Source: Phytoseiulus persimilis
Taxonomy: Eukaryota; Arthropoda; Arachnida; Mesostigmata; Phytoseiidae
Reading direction: 5' to 3'
Assembly (NCBI GenBank): GCA_037576195.1
Contig: CM075104.1
Span: 8,128,775-8,192,774 of the forward strand
DNA length: 64,000 nt
The notes under the pieces are model-generated. The model ran no database searches. It saw nothing but the letters and a program-made list of their open reading frames with translations, and was not told the origin of the DNA. Made by a program: the position numbers and the translations under genes. The first letter of the stretch is position 1. Each line of letters opens with the position of its first letter. Shown piece by piece: positions 50,801 to 62,500 of this stretch.

Positions 50801-53800
50801 TGAACCTGCCCACAAAACGGGGGAAATTCGTGAGCAGCTCTCCTGGACTGCCTTCCGCTGATGACAGCCGTTGAAATATACCTGACGACATACGGCATTT
50901 TACGGGACCGCGCTCCCATCGGTGTTCTGTTCGTTCGATGCCGTTCCTAGTTGGGCCCGGCAGGTACAACCATCTTGTCCTGTCTTCCCACCGAGAACAA
51001 CTACCACGTGAATCGGTCAGGCCATGGTGACCGTGTGAGGACGCGTGAGAGCGGATCACCTAAATAGGAATCAACCGCTGTGGTGAACTCCGAATTTCCA
51101 CCATGCGCAGCGAGAATCGATGCGGGACGTTGGGCGTTCGTTCACGGTATTCCAGGACCTCATTCCTGCCGCTCGCTGGGGATGCGGCTCTATACTAAAT
51201 GCACGACGAATGGGAATGCGGACAAGACTGAATGCGAGTAGGGCCATCTATATGCGCATAAGAGCAAGACGTGATACTGCCAACGGCTCGTAATCTAGTG
51301 AGCATTTAATCGCGAGCCTATTCATTCATGTTCAGACTCAGTCTCGTCCGCAGCCTGTCCTGCGCGCAGACAGTGCGCAAACACATGGCCCGAAGTGGTG
51401 GGCGAGCAGTAGGAACTGGCCCCAATCAGAGAGCGACAACGAGTATCCCTACCCATCCACTCCCTGTCTGTCAGGAGGAAATACGGAGTTTGGCTCGCGG
51501 GGCCGAACGGGAGTCCTGTCGAAAGCACGCAAGCGAGCGTTCCAAGCTCACTACACTGTCGCAGGCTCCCGGCTCACGAATCGGGGCTTGAGGGCCTGAA
51601 CCTCTCGGCGCCGTGCAATCCCGCCGCGGGGCGTTCTGCCACCGAGAGAACTCGACGCGCCGACTCCTCAAACTTCTGAAACAGATATCCGCTCTCTCAC
51701 CGCTTTCTATATTAGGAAAAGTGAGGAAGACAGGGGCATATAATTCAGTCATCAACGCAGTCAGGGGATTAAATACATGAGATTACCAGCAATCGTCTTC
51801 GCAAACAGAAAGGATTCTCAATTTATCACTGGACGAGGGTGGTTTCGGTGCATCCGTGATTCGCCAAGGAGCCAGATCGAACAGCGAGAGACGGCACTTT
51901 CAGTGACATTCCGACTGCTCCGAGGGGATTGACACTTCCGAGATGCCCTGCCCGGGAATCGCAGCCAGGTGAACGCGAGGGTTGGTTACGGATGCGACCG
52001 CAAAATAGGCGTCTCGGCGCATCCTCGGGATCGAGTATCCGTCGTTCGCCAAGGAGCCATTGAGTCACACGGCTGCGAGTTTGCCGTTCACGGAAGCGAT
52101 ATTATCGGAATCTGACTGCGCCGGGTGGAAGGAGGAGAACATATTGGGGAGAAGCGCCCATGGCATCAGGGCAAACTTCGTCTCCGCATTCAGAAATTCC
52201 AGTTCACTCCCGCTTGCACCACTCGAGATTCCGCTTCCCTTCCGAATATTCAGAGAAGTCGAGCTAGATTTCGCAGATATTGGTGCTGGGATATGATTCG
52301 CGAGCAACAGAAAGACTTATTCAGGTCGAGAAGACAGCGATTTCATTTCATGGCAGCATAATTCCGGAGAACGAGAGGGAAATAGAGGAATGAGCGCTCG
52401 GGGTTATAGGAATAGGTGACGGCTCGTTAAACACGATTTCCATCAGAAGGCTCTGTTCGCGTGCAAGCACGCGGCGCGCGCGATACCTTCCTTGACTTCG
52501 GCTTGCTTGCGGGAGCGGAGAAGAGTAGAAACGGATCTGCGGAGTTGAGGAGACTTCTTTATCAGGGCGAGACGCCCGAAAAGGAGGAGTCCTAGCGACT
52601 CCCAGTGTGTGCAAGTTTCATTCGCAGCAGCTGCTCGCGCCCGGATGGAGCGACTTCGGCAGAGTACCTTCTGGCAGCAGTCCACTTGACGGCGGAATAC
52701 CATAGACGCGGAACAGCGTTCGATCCGTCCATGAATCACAGCCGTGAGAATATTCATACATATGCCGTAAGCTCTGGAGATCATGGCGCTCTTTGTTTCC
52801 CGCCGCCGGCGAGGCGTTGGAGGGCTTTGTCTTCTCCATGTGTTTCTCGATGGATCTCTTTGGAATGAAATGACAGATTCTCTGTCGGCGCTCCAGCCAC
52901 CAATCCAACCCGCCCGCCAGCTAGCCGGAGCAGGCATCCGGTCGGTCGAATGGTCCCGAGTTAGGATGGCAGTTTCCGCTTGGTCGGCTTTGGCTAGCTT
53001 TGGACTTTATGCAGCCATGTGTCCTGGTTCTGTGATACTGTAGGACCGTCTCCGTCTGAGAGCTCGTATCAAAGTAGAAGTGCAGATGCGCTCCAAGTCG
53101 ATCGGAACTAACTGGAGATTTCAATCGGGTTCTGTCCCATTTCTTTTCGCGAGTCGAGCCCGCGAAAACGGTCCACGGAGGAGCTCGCGCACAGACCCCG
53201 CGGCGGTCAACCAACATCGTCCGCGTACAACGAGACCGCGCCGCCATCACTCCGTCGATGGCTCGAGGGCAGCTGAAGTCCATTGTTTGCGACTCCCGAC
53301 GCCGTGCCTCCACCGGCGTAACCCGTGCCTGGTCGGGATGAACAACTTTCGTTGCTGGTCCGTCCGAGGTTAGGTCAGGCCGAATTAAAAGGCCAACAAT
53401 AGCAGCTGAGAAGTGGTTCGGCGCAGTGCAAGTGGCCGTTGGCTTTCAGTCGGATGAGACCCCCGGTCCCGAAAGATGCCCGTCATGCCGGCCGGCAGTT
53501 AAATAGGCGGCCGCACAAGCCGCCAGGCGTTCGGCTAGGCGGTCTACTCGGTCAACCGAGCGGGCGGTCGAATTTCAGCGCACTCTCCTTGTGTATCTTG
53601 CAATCGATCTTGAAAAGACTTACGAGTTGAGTTGGCGTTTGAAATTCCAGCTGTGGGGAAGGCACTCAGGCATGTCCTCGGTCCACTCACCGTCGACGCA
53701 TTTCGTGATCGTGACGCCCTCGAGTTTGAACTTCCGAATGTCGCTACATCTGAAAGAGAAGAAAAAATTGAAACACTCAATTTCTGCGGGAACGCCGTTC

Positions 53801-55518
53801 AGGATGAGCGCGTAAGTACTCGAGACCGCTGCGAGGGAGGAACTGAGTAGATGCGATTCGGAGAGGAAAGTGAGAGAGCAAGAGGATGGTGACGACGAAC
53901 AGCGCGGCGAGCTCCGTTTAATATCATTCTCCTCATAAAACGTGTGCGGCGGCTGCGACGACGACTACGCCCCGCGAGTCAGTCGGACCAAGCAACTGCG
54001 TTCAGAGCATCGCGTCGAGAGGAATTCAGACGCGAGACCCGCGCTGAAGTCCAGGATCGTAACTAGCCTCCTGCTTCTCCCGTCTCAACATGTTTTACTG
54101 TTCTTCCCCCCACTCCCGTTTCCCGCTTCGCAGGAGGACAGTTTCAATTTGACGAGGTCTCTGAAGCGAGCGAATTGATCTCGAGTCCTCGGAGAGATGA
54201 CCCCTGCGCATACTGAATTGATCTGGCCGACCGTCATCCGATGACTGATGACGTTCCCTTTCTGATTAGATCTGCGGATCACAACACCTACGAGGGCGTC
54301 ATCTGAGTCAAGCGCTAGAGGCAGGCGGGAGCGTCGAAGGCACGAATCGGAACTCTCGCCCAAGATCCACTTTGACGTTGTCGAATCTCTGTTCCTTCTT
54401 CCAAACAGCTTACTTCACTTCGGCATTGGAACTTCTGTTTCGTTCCAACGTCCCCTCTTCTCTAAGAGTCTTACGCCTTCTTTCAGACTTCCTGCTTGAA
54501 TGGAAGTCCGGCCCAATAGGGACCGAGGCTCCGCAAGGGGCTCATCGAATGTTCTGCACAATGCGAGGTCTTCAGTCAGAATTTCTCGAACAAAACCCTC
54601 GGAGCCGCTCTGCCTTGAGCTCTCCACTCCCGTGAGATTCGTTTTGTCCTCTATTGGAACTCCGCGATCAGCCATAAAACGTTGCTGTCCAGAATTACCG
54701 GGAATCGGGAAATCAGGCACTCTCTGCAGGCTCCGCACCTGGATGGCTTGGGCTGGAATAACCCGGTGTAATTTGAGGTTTCCAATCTGATCGAGCGCGA
54801 AGCGTTTGCCCTCAACTGCGGCAACTCGTCGTGGGAAAGAGGGAGACGTCATCCAAGCGGGAAGTTGTCCGGAGCCAAGTCAACGACGGATGCAGTAGAC
54901 GTGCATTGTTGAACCCAATCTATTCCCGTGTTGATTTCTTGTGAAAAATCCTTGTTCTACTCTTTTACGAATTCACCACGCAGTCCTCGATTTTATCCAC
55001 GAATAGGGATCAAAACTGAGTGATATAATAGCGGCGGCGATTTCCCTGACGAGGGTCGACACAATCTAGGTTGTACCTTAGGACGTTGTTCCTTTTGATC
55101 GCCTCTATTCCGTAGGTGAAAAAATCGTACTCACCGGAAGTTCAGAATAGTCCCGTGCTCCACCTGAATGTAGTCGATTCCGTTGTCGAATGAGAGTGGT
55201 CGTACTTCGTCGACGAAAATCGTGAGGTTCTGTCGTGTCTCATCATACTTGAGTTCCTGTTCGTTGATATGCACGAACGCAACATTGGAGCAGGTTGAGT
55301 ATTGAACGGACCTTGAAAAGCATTGAATAGCCGTCTGATTAGGCTGAGAGCAACCGTCTAGCGAGTTAGCTGGCGGCTTGCCTGTCTCGACTCCCGAAAG
55401 GTCTGCACGCGAATATTAGGTTAGTGATTCCGCTGCTGATGCTGCTGCAGCGAATACTCGCGGAGTCGACGCTGGCGGCGAACGCAGTGTCGGGGTCTCG
55501 GAGCGATAGAATGCTCTA

Positions 55519-55558
<40 letters not shown>

Positions 55559-58500
55559 CTGTGTTTGGTTTCCATTTTGTCGTCCACCATCAGCAGCTTA
55601 GCGATGTTTGCCCGACAAAGCTTGAAATCCTTATCTTGACAGAACAAGAGGGGAACGAGGAGGGAGGGCTGCGGAAGGATTTACGGGCAAATGGCTGTCG
55701 GCATCGTTAGGAGCTGAAGGCTCAATCGTCTGAGCGGAATTCTGACACTTCTGCCGCACCCGAAAGCGGCTGTGTGGTTAGCACCTTTTTGACAGAACCT
55801 TCGTCCGCGTAAACCCGGGGCGTAGTCGAGTTGTTCAACTTCTGCCGATTTCCGCCGCAGTGAGCCTTGAATCAGATGAAAACCTCGTTTCTCTCTTCCT
55901 CGCTCCTCACTTGCAGTAACCAGATCGCGGGAGTCGTCGGTGACGGCTGACCTCCATGATAAAGCGGTCAACTGAGCCACTGCGGTTGGTTTTTTCTTTG
56001 GACGGTCCGTTGCAAACGAACCCTCACACAATAGAGTTCCGGCCGCAACTTCCCGCGCCGCGAACCGGGAGAGCCGCCTTTGCTGTTTCGGTGCAACTCG
56101 GTGCTGGATCTAGTCTCAAACAAGAGATGCGGACATCCTAACACGTGTATCACACGCGTCGAAAACAACTGAACGGATGCGCTCGACCGTTGGATGATCA
56201 CTGCCCGTCACGGGAGTTCTGAGCTCCGGGATGAACGAGGCTTTGTGTTCGTTGCGACGGCTCGGGTACCGTTCAAGGTTCTCCCGGAACCCCGCGCTGT
56301 GGTTCTCACTCTCTCTCTCTCGAGTTCTCCCGGGCGGAATTGGCTTTCCGGAATCACGGGTGTTCCAGAGAAGGCCGACCGGCAAAATGCGACACGGGCC
56401 ACAATACCGCTTCCTCGCTCTCTCGGGAGAGTTCAAATTCTCGGTGATGAGAAAACGCATTGTTGCCGCGAATCACTTTTGATCTGAGACGTACACTGCG
56501 AGCTACGACCGCAGATACATCGCCGAGGTGTATCCGGAGGCACGCGCGTAGTGGCGAGTCTGACAGACCCGAGGTCCAAGCCGCGTGTCCCTCGTTGACT
56601 CGTCATGCGCCCTCCTCACGGAGAGTTCATCCGAACTTCCGATGCCTCCACTGTTCCCGGACCGCTGGTCGAGAACGGTTGGGCCGCGCAGTAAAAGATT
56701 GGGAAGAGGGAGAACATTATGCGATCCTATTAGTCGGGCCGAGTTGCTCCGTTCGCTCACAGTTAGTAAGCCGTCGGGAAGACGAACCAACCGCTTATCC
56801 GAGCGCATCAAGAGAGCTCGGTTGCTCCGCGAGGAAGCTGCTCACAGAGGATCCGGTGTTGGCCTCCGTAACGCGGAACTCGCTCTTATTTTCCCTGCTG
56901 GGCCTGTTGCTCCCGCTATAATTTCGGCCAATTATTCTCTACGGAGCACTTCGCCTGCTTCCCCCCGCTCCTGTCGCAAGGCGTCCAAGAGGCACCTGGT
57001 GCTTCTCGATTTATTTCCTGGCGGCTGGTCAAGCTCGAAGCCTTGCCCTGGTACTTTTCCGGGCTCACGAGCCCGGATCACCGGAGAGGCAGTCAAAAAC
57101 GATGGCATCTTGCCGTAACAAATGCCCAGCCCGGAAACCAGTGAACCTGGCCGTGATGGGACCTGCAGCGCTTTTTGTTCGAGGTAAGGGAGAATGAGCC
57201 CAGCTCCCGATTGTGGACGATCCCTCGGAAGACGTTTATTATTAGACAGGCTCACGGAGCCGCTCCAAATCCAGGATCTCCATGAGCCTTATCTCAAACA
57301 TTGGAGTAAGAAACTGCAGGGGACTCATTCTTGCAGGGTTATGATGGTTCGGTTGCGGCCAGGACCCACTGAGCTTGTGAAGCTGACAGTTTGGCCGCTC
57401 AACTGGAGAACGAAAAGACAACGCGACAGACGGAGGGAAGAAGCTGCTTCGTAGAGTATGATAATGCTCCATTGAGTTGCTCGAAACGGTGGGGATGGTT
57501 GTGGTGGAGTCGGTGGTTCTGTCCCGCAGCGACAGACACCGAGCAAGGATCGCGCCATATTTGGCATACGCGATATTGTATGCGCATTCCATGAATATTA
57601 CCTTGGTGGAGCCGTGGGTCCGGCCCTGCAGAAAGCGGGCGAGCCTGCAGTCTATCAAGGCTGCTGGCCACCAAGAAAGCAGGTGTTGAGACGTACCCTC
57701 AAGCAGACACGAGGATAGGAGCTTAGACGCGACCGCGGGCACAGCAGTATTCAGACGGCGAAAGCGACCCAACATACTCGCGAGCTGACAGCCGTACTGA
57801 CACTAAGACGCACCAAACGCTGAAGCGAGCCGAAAGACGAGAACACACCTCGACCAATCGGCCGACCGACCGAAGATGGCTCGCAAGGAACACGGACAGA
57901 GGAGAGGGGCGTGTTCGGTCCCTTGACAGCGTGAGGGCGAATTCCTACCTCGTTTGGAGGTCATCAATTTCTGTTCAAGTGTTCTTTTCCATTGGATCGT
58001 TGTCATCGCCGACGTCAACCTCGTCCCCTTTTCCTCTCGATGGTTTCACCAATCAGTGAAGAGTACCCTATCTCTCTTTCGTTGAGTCAAGACTGCTTTT
58101 GATTAAACTTCCCTTCCTCGTCTGACCCACCAACTGACTCTCTGCTCGCCTCATGGGGAAAAGAAACCTTCCTCTGTTTCGAGAAGTTTCCGAGCAAGTT
58201 CGCGGGAGTTTCAACTTATTTACGAGATTCTCCTTATTAAAGTCCCCCGGCGTGCTTGTTTCTTAGGCTCTCTGCAGAGTTCGGAACGGAGTCGTTTCCG
58301 ACTCTCAAGCTGTTTTTTCCTTTACCTGTGATTTCTGTACTTCATTCGAGAACGTGGCTCTCAGCGGTGAGAATTGATGATTCTCGCGGAGAGCTCTCTA
58401 GCGAGAGCCGCTTGACCTTCGGTTCCGCGGAAGCGACCTGTCATCATCGATAATATCAAATTCCACTTCGGAAAATGCAGTGAGGGAGCGAGCCTTCCGC

Positions 58501-59561
58501 TCTCGACTGGGAGAGGGACCAGCACGGGTCTGGCCTCACAGTGTCGGCTTCCATGGGCTCGAAAAACGGCGGCCACTTTCCGCCTGTTGCGGATGCAAAC
58601 GGCCCGGTCTCACTCCCGCTCTTCGGCAGCGAGTGTCGGGTCTCGGAAACTTTCTCACCCCGCAATAGGAGCCACGCCTCGACTCCCGAGGCAACTGGAA
58701 ACAGGGCAGGGTGGGGGAGGGGGTAGTCTCTCGAGCAACTCTTCCACTCCAACGGCCTGCTATTAACTTTGAATGAACGCGCGTAATAACGTCATCGGCG
58801 ACTTTGACGCGGAACAGCGATCCAAGAAATTGCCTGAGGTTTTTACTCCGCCCGCAACTTCTTCCTCCGTTCCCTGACAAGACGATGCCTCCCCCGCTTC
58901 AACTCCTCGCAGAGACCGCTGTGGTTTCACTGTTTTCGATGGGTTGCCCGCTCTCCGCCCGTCTGACGTCGTCTTGCGTTCGATAATCAGCTCCGGGTGT
59001 CGACTCATGCTCGCGACCTGCCTGAATGAACGCTCTATACTTCTCCTCTTGTTTCCTCCCCAGCGAGCTTGGATGCCGGGGGGAACGGCTGCTCGATAGG
59101 TGTTTCAACTTCACAACCAAACACAGCGGGCATCACTTCTCGACCTTCCGCTCGGCAGTCAGGCGTGGAGACGAACTAACATCTTCCGGTTCGAGGTGCG
59201 ATAAGGTTTTCAAACCTACACGTTTCCGCGCGACCGGGTCGGGCTCGTCTTATCAGAAAGGCTCACGTAGGGAGAGCCAAATCCGCAAAGTCAACAAGTA
59301 TGCTTTGGACGAACGCGCGAACAAACAGCTGCCAGTCCGCCATCCGGACTTCTGGTATCGAGCATGCACACTCACCATCGCTATGGCTCGAACAGACCGG
59401 TCCTACCCATGAACCGTTGACGCAGGAAATTTTGCAGACTCTCTGTTGACCATCGTTAAGTAGACCGGCGAAAAGAATATCTTCGACGTTATTGAAAGTG
59501 GCTTCGTCGCCGGGATGCGTGCTATCGTTGAAGCGAATTTGTGGCGTTGGACATGACGCAC
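38708..59561 (-). CDS. hig: Hikaru genki-like secreted Ig/sushi protein, 5' end missing
   Basis: Ten minus-strand coding exons: 59561-59376, 55402-55135, 53749-53624, 51675-51578, 50358-50151, 48186-48086, 41837-41664, 40692-40565, 39317-39150 and 38851-38708. They total 1601 bases. All junctions are GT-AG and in phase. Domain order is a sushi-like module (SCPTPQ to GPVC), a second spread over two exons (ending DGEWTEDMPEC), a linker, an Ig-like domain (YLYC, WSW, DEDSGEFTC), then three sushi domains and a Lys/His/Pro-rich tail ending in TGA. Stretches such as GEFGISETGELVISPGS before the Ig core fit arthropod Hikaru genki. In Drosophila, Hig is secreted into the clefts of cholinergic synapses and influences nicotinic receptor distribution; the same role here is inference. 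Several N-glycosylation sequons (NDST, NGSW, NQTA, NLTI, NETW, NATW) fit secretion. No membrane segment is seen. The preceding exon must end with one base of a split codon; it, the signal peptide and the promoter were not found. Confidence 0.85.
39150..39317 (-). CDS. hig: hig-like gene, exon with sushi 4 end and sushi 5 start
   Basis: Phase 0 on both sides; acceptor tcacttttgcAG, donor AAG|GTAAGC. It holds the end of sushi 4 (MCLHNATWSRGPPRC) and the first half of sushi 5 (CEFPGKPSHGRLLPRKF to VQVHCNQGYRVLK). Both domains are therefore split by introns near the same point. Confidence 0.88.
40501..40538. repeat. CCCG/GCTC tetranucleotide stretch
   Basis: Imperfect cgcc and cgct units on the + strand, lying in the hig intron just downstream of the exon that ends at 40565. 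Confidence 0.75.
40565..40692 (-). CDS. hig: hig-like gene, exon with first half of sushi 4
   Basis: Acceptor ctcttttcAG; starts after one base of a codon and ends in phase 0 at CAG|GTAACG. It encodes VVRCEAPLPPPNGRVVYSG and, further on, VTYICNAGHVLIGHSQ, the typical first half of a sushi domain with two cysteines and a GxV-x3-C core. Confidence 0.88.
41664..41837 (-). CDS. hig: hig-like gene, exon with sushi 3
   Basis: A symmetric phase 1-1 exon holding one whole sushi domain: LCPPIVPGNYVEM, VSFSCPGGQRIVGAKSITC, and the closing NETWSDMPPNCE. Four cysteines and the conserved Trp are in place. Acceptor cgtcttccAG, donor GAAG|GTATGC. Confidence 0.9.
41838..48085 (-). other. Largest hig intron (about 6.2 kb), with unexplained open frames
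   Basis: The intron separates the Ig-like exon from sushi 3. It contains several sizeable open frames: 43938-44294 (minus), 44356-44601 (plus), 46851-47450 (minus, hydrophobic N terminus) and 47454-47765 (minus, three bases upstream of the former). None carries a motif I recognise. The DNA is somewhat richer in A/T than its surroundings. A nested gene, a decayed transposon or chance are all possible. Confidence 0.3.
48086..48186 (-). CDS. hig: hig-like gene, exon with end of Ig-like domain
   Basis: A 101-base exon with acceptor aattctccgcAG and donor AAAG|GTGAGA. It encodes YELMMYGARDEDSGEFTC followed by a basic strand (TTPREKKNSITVKVK). DxDSGxFxC is the hallmark of an Ig domain's F strand. 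An open frame running 48644-47988 through this exon is intron read-through, not protein. Confidence 0.9.
50151..50358 (-). CDS. hig: hig-like gene, exon with start of Ig-like domain
   Basis: Acceptor gttttcAG, donor GGAG|GTAAGA. It encodes EEQLEYPPTLDFLVEKG, then GEFGISETGELVISPGS, then the first Ig cysteine (YLYC) and a WSW core. The leading YPP and GxFGI...PGS stretches match what I recall of Hikaru genki just before its Ig domain, and they are the main reason for naming the gene. Confidence 0.88.
51578..51675 (-). CDS. hig: hig-like gene, probable linker exon
   Basis: This exon was inferred because the flanking exons (53624 and 50358) cannot join in phase without an exon of 3n+2 bases. 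The 98-base stretch fits, with acceptor atctgtttcAG and donor ATTC|GTGAGC, and stays open in the required frame. It encodes a basic, Arg-rich linker (SLRSRRVEFSRWQNAPRRD onwards) ending APIQ before EEQLEYPP. No domain is recognised. Other exons or an alternative acceptor remain possible. Confidence 0.5.
53624..53749 (-). CDS. hig: hig-like gene, exon closing the second sushi-like module
   Basis: Acceptor tctctttcAG, donor CTC|GTAAGT. It encodes CSDIRKFKLEGVTITKC and CVDGEWTEDMPEC. The spacing of the three cysteines and the G-x-W-x4-P-x-C ending is the second half of a sushi module whose start lies in the upstream exon. Confidence 0.88.
55135..55402 (-). CDS. hig: hig-like gene, exon opening the second sushi-like module
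   Basis: Acceptor tattcgcgtgcAG, donor TTCCG|GTGAGT. It encodes a 90-residue segment with several cysteines (GCSQPNQTAIQCFSRS, STCSNVAFVH), an acidic stretch and a closing DYIQVEHGTILNFR that leads into CSDI of the next exon. The first part is not a standard sushi and is probably specific to this family. Confidence 0.82.
55519..55558. repeat. Run of 40 G
   Basis: Forty consecutive G on the + strand, much the longest homopolymer in the window. In the hig transcript it is poly(C), ending about 116 bases upstream of the 3' splice site of the exon at 55402. It may form G-quadruplex DNA, and its true length may be misread in the assembly. Confidence 0.85.
59376..59561 (-). CDS. hig: hig-like gene, first identified exon (sushi-like 1)
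   Basis: Acceptor ctgtttgtttgcAG, donor GATG|GTGAGT, phase 1 on both sides. It encodes a compact module from ASCPTPQIRFNDSTHPG to CKISCVNGSWVGPVC, with four cysteines and the conserved Trp, followed by a short SSHSD linker. The missing upstream exon must end with the first base of a codon completed by GT. Confidence 0.85.
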
Positions 59562-62500
59562 CTGCAAACAAACAGAATTCAGGAGTGTCGGACAAGAAAT
59601 GTCAGAGCCAGTCCCCGCTCTGCAAGAGTACTCCAGGTCCTCCGAAAGTTCGAGAATTGATCTCTCGCGCCAACTGAACACGGCGGATTTTGGTTAATGA
59701 AAGAAGCGCCACATGACGGACTGAGTGCTCAATGTTACATAATTGACAATGCTATGTGCGCGAGCCGTGAAGTTTGTATGCATTTGTTAAGGATGCACCG
59801 ACGTGCTTTCGGCTCGTTCTGGGTCCCATCGGACGAGAGTTTCAACGGGAAGCTGCGTGAATTCCAAGACCGTCTCGGATCACACCGGGAAAAGAGCCTC
59901 CAGGGTGCAATCGCAGCCTCGAAGCAGCGCGAATCTGCAGCTATGCATAATAATTTCTCGCGAGGGCACTCACTGCTGGAAAGGTGGTTTGGAAAACCAG
60001 GCCGAAGTCTCGGTCAGTTTACGACTGGCGCGGATCTTATTTTCCAACAGGCCATGCCTAACGGGCGTCAATCCCATATTTGGTGTTTCACGAACTCGGA
60101 CTTTTTCTCCACCGGGGCAAAAATTAGACCGATCAGTTCCCCCGCACAACCGGGTGGTATCCGTTATCAGCACGAGAATCCGCTGTACGGATGGTTATGG
60201 AAATCATGACAGAGAAAAATCTTCCCGATCGAAGTCAGACTGATCGCTGAGTACGAGGCAAAGCTCTGGTTTGCAGACAACTTTCGAGCCGTGGTAAAGC
60301 TGGATATCAAGCTCCCAGCGGAATCACACATGAACCGATTCTCAAGCGGAATCTCGCTTTTCACCGTTCTTCTCCAAGTTACATTCGGGTGTTTCATCAC
60401 GAGTGATACAAAGGGACTGAACTGATCCACAAATCAGACGCCGCGTCATCAACCACCACTTTCCATCGGTATCCATGTGTTCGAACATGTCTTCCTATCA
60501 TCTCCAAACACGCGGAAGGGTGCTCGTAGATTATCAGCAGCAGGCATTGTCTGTCTTCAATCTGTTCAGGGAGAGGTTTTTCCTTCCCTTCATTTGGCCA
60601 AAAGTTTCCTTCTTGGCACGACAACGGAAACGAAATGGGATGAGGGAGAGGGACCGTTTGAAATTGTTCTCCGTGTACGTCCGTCCGTTCCGCTTGCTAA
60701 GGTTCCATCGCGCAGCCTCCTCAATGGCCCGGCTTGGTTCCCGATGTTGTCATCGTTGACAGCGTCGCCAGTCAATTTCGTTCCGACGCGGCACAACAAA
60801 ACGAGGGCGGAAACTCCAGCGAAAGGTTCGGAAGATTTCAATCGTGCCGGTCCTCTTTGTAGCTTCGAGGACTTCTGAAATAACACACGGAACCCACATC
60901 GATTGTTCCTCAGTTCGGCCCTCGTCTCCGCGAAATTTGATAACCTTCGGGTGGATAAGCTCACGGGCGGAGCGGTCGAATTTCCACAGTTTCCGGAGGG
61001 TATTTCTGATAGGTTCGGTCTGGTTTTTACTCGTCACGAGCCTTCGTTCCTCAGCGTGTTCCGCTCTCGATTCTCAGTGTGTCGAGCGGCTTCTTTCTCG
61101 GGAGTCGCTCCCCTGTGTTGTTGTTGTTCATCTGCTGAACGTTCCTCTCGGAGCAGAGACGACACGCACGCTCACAAAAACTCCGAACTTGGGGAATGAG
61201 AAATGTAGCGAAGGATCGCATTGCTCACTCCTGAATGACTGCCGCCGGAGCAGAACCGGATGGGACGTCGCTGTTGTTCGCCGTCAGGGAACCCGACGGC
61301 GATCTGAATCGATGTCCGTGGGGACCTCTCAAGTGTGTAAAATGTCGACGGCTGTATTGAAAGATGTCTCGTTCAGTCGACCGTCTATTCTCCGTTTGTC
61401 GACTGGGAAACAAGGCGCTGGCCGCGACAACAACAACACCTGCAACGAGCGTTACGCTGAACCTGATCCGCAACAGGAACACAAACTCAAACAAGCAGGA
61501 ACCACTGCGACGACCGCTTTCGTTCTCTCGAGCGGCTCTCAACGGATTCCGGGACCCCGGTCGTGGGGAGTTGGCCACATGGATGTTCCCCGACTTGAAC
61601 GGCAGGCCACCTCGACCCGCTGTCCGATCTCAGGCTATATTTGTCGGCGCGCACAATGGGATCGATCTCGTTGAGCCACCGCGTTGTTGGTGGGAATGCT
61701 GACATCTCGAATGACCATTTGTCTCCGTTAGCAAGGAGATCTTCGAGTCGCGCCGACGACATCTCCCGCTCCCTCGGATCGCAGAGCGACGAGGGCGATC
61801 GGGTGCATCAACGGGCAGAATCCGGGCTTTGCGTGGCCCCGACCCGTTGCCCTTCTCCACTCGATGAGGTAATCATTATGGACCGTTGGCGCTGCCATTT
61901 ATACCTCGGATTCATCGGCTCTTCGGGTCTCGGTGCGCATACGCAGCGAGAGCAGACGACAGCACGAAAGATAGGGGGATTCTGGATTCGACGAAAAAAC
62001 GGCGCAGCAGAAAGAACTCAGACGAATCTAAACGATGGAGGTGGGAACCCATCGAGAGAGCGCATAGATCTTTATAAAAACGACGTTGGAGACGAGAGAG
62101 AGTGTGGCGGAGGAGGCAAGAGGGACGGCATGAGTGAGAAGCGATGAGAGAGAAGGGCACTGGTAACGGATGTTGGTTACCATGGAACGATACGATGGCG
62201 CAGGCGAGACAACAACATTCGTCGTTCTCGTCGACCATTTAAGGCGATGCTCTTCGTCGGGTGCATTCGTCCCTCAGTCGCCATACTGAGGAAAATATGG
62301 GGAGAATCTGAGATTTTGCTCTCCTTGTTCTCTCCGCCCTGTTCTCCTTCTCTGCTTCGCTCCAAATTCGCGGCTGCATTTCGGAGCCATCGGAGCGTGG
62401 GTGGGTTCTCATTGCCCGCCAGAGTGGCTCCATTTTATCTGAGAGCCCGAAGGAGAAGCTCTACGAAGAGTCTAACCCGATCTGAACAATTTGCGGCACT

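Noticed and set aside
59964-60173. Minus-strand frame ending in a strong GTGAGT donor as the missing first hig exon
   Set aside because: Its phase at the donor does not fit the exon at 59561, and the frame that would fit is closed by a stop about 40 bases upstream.
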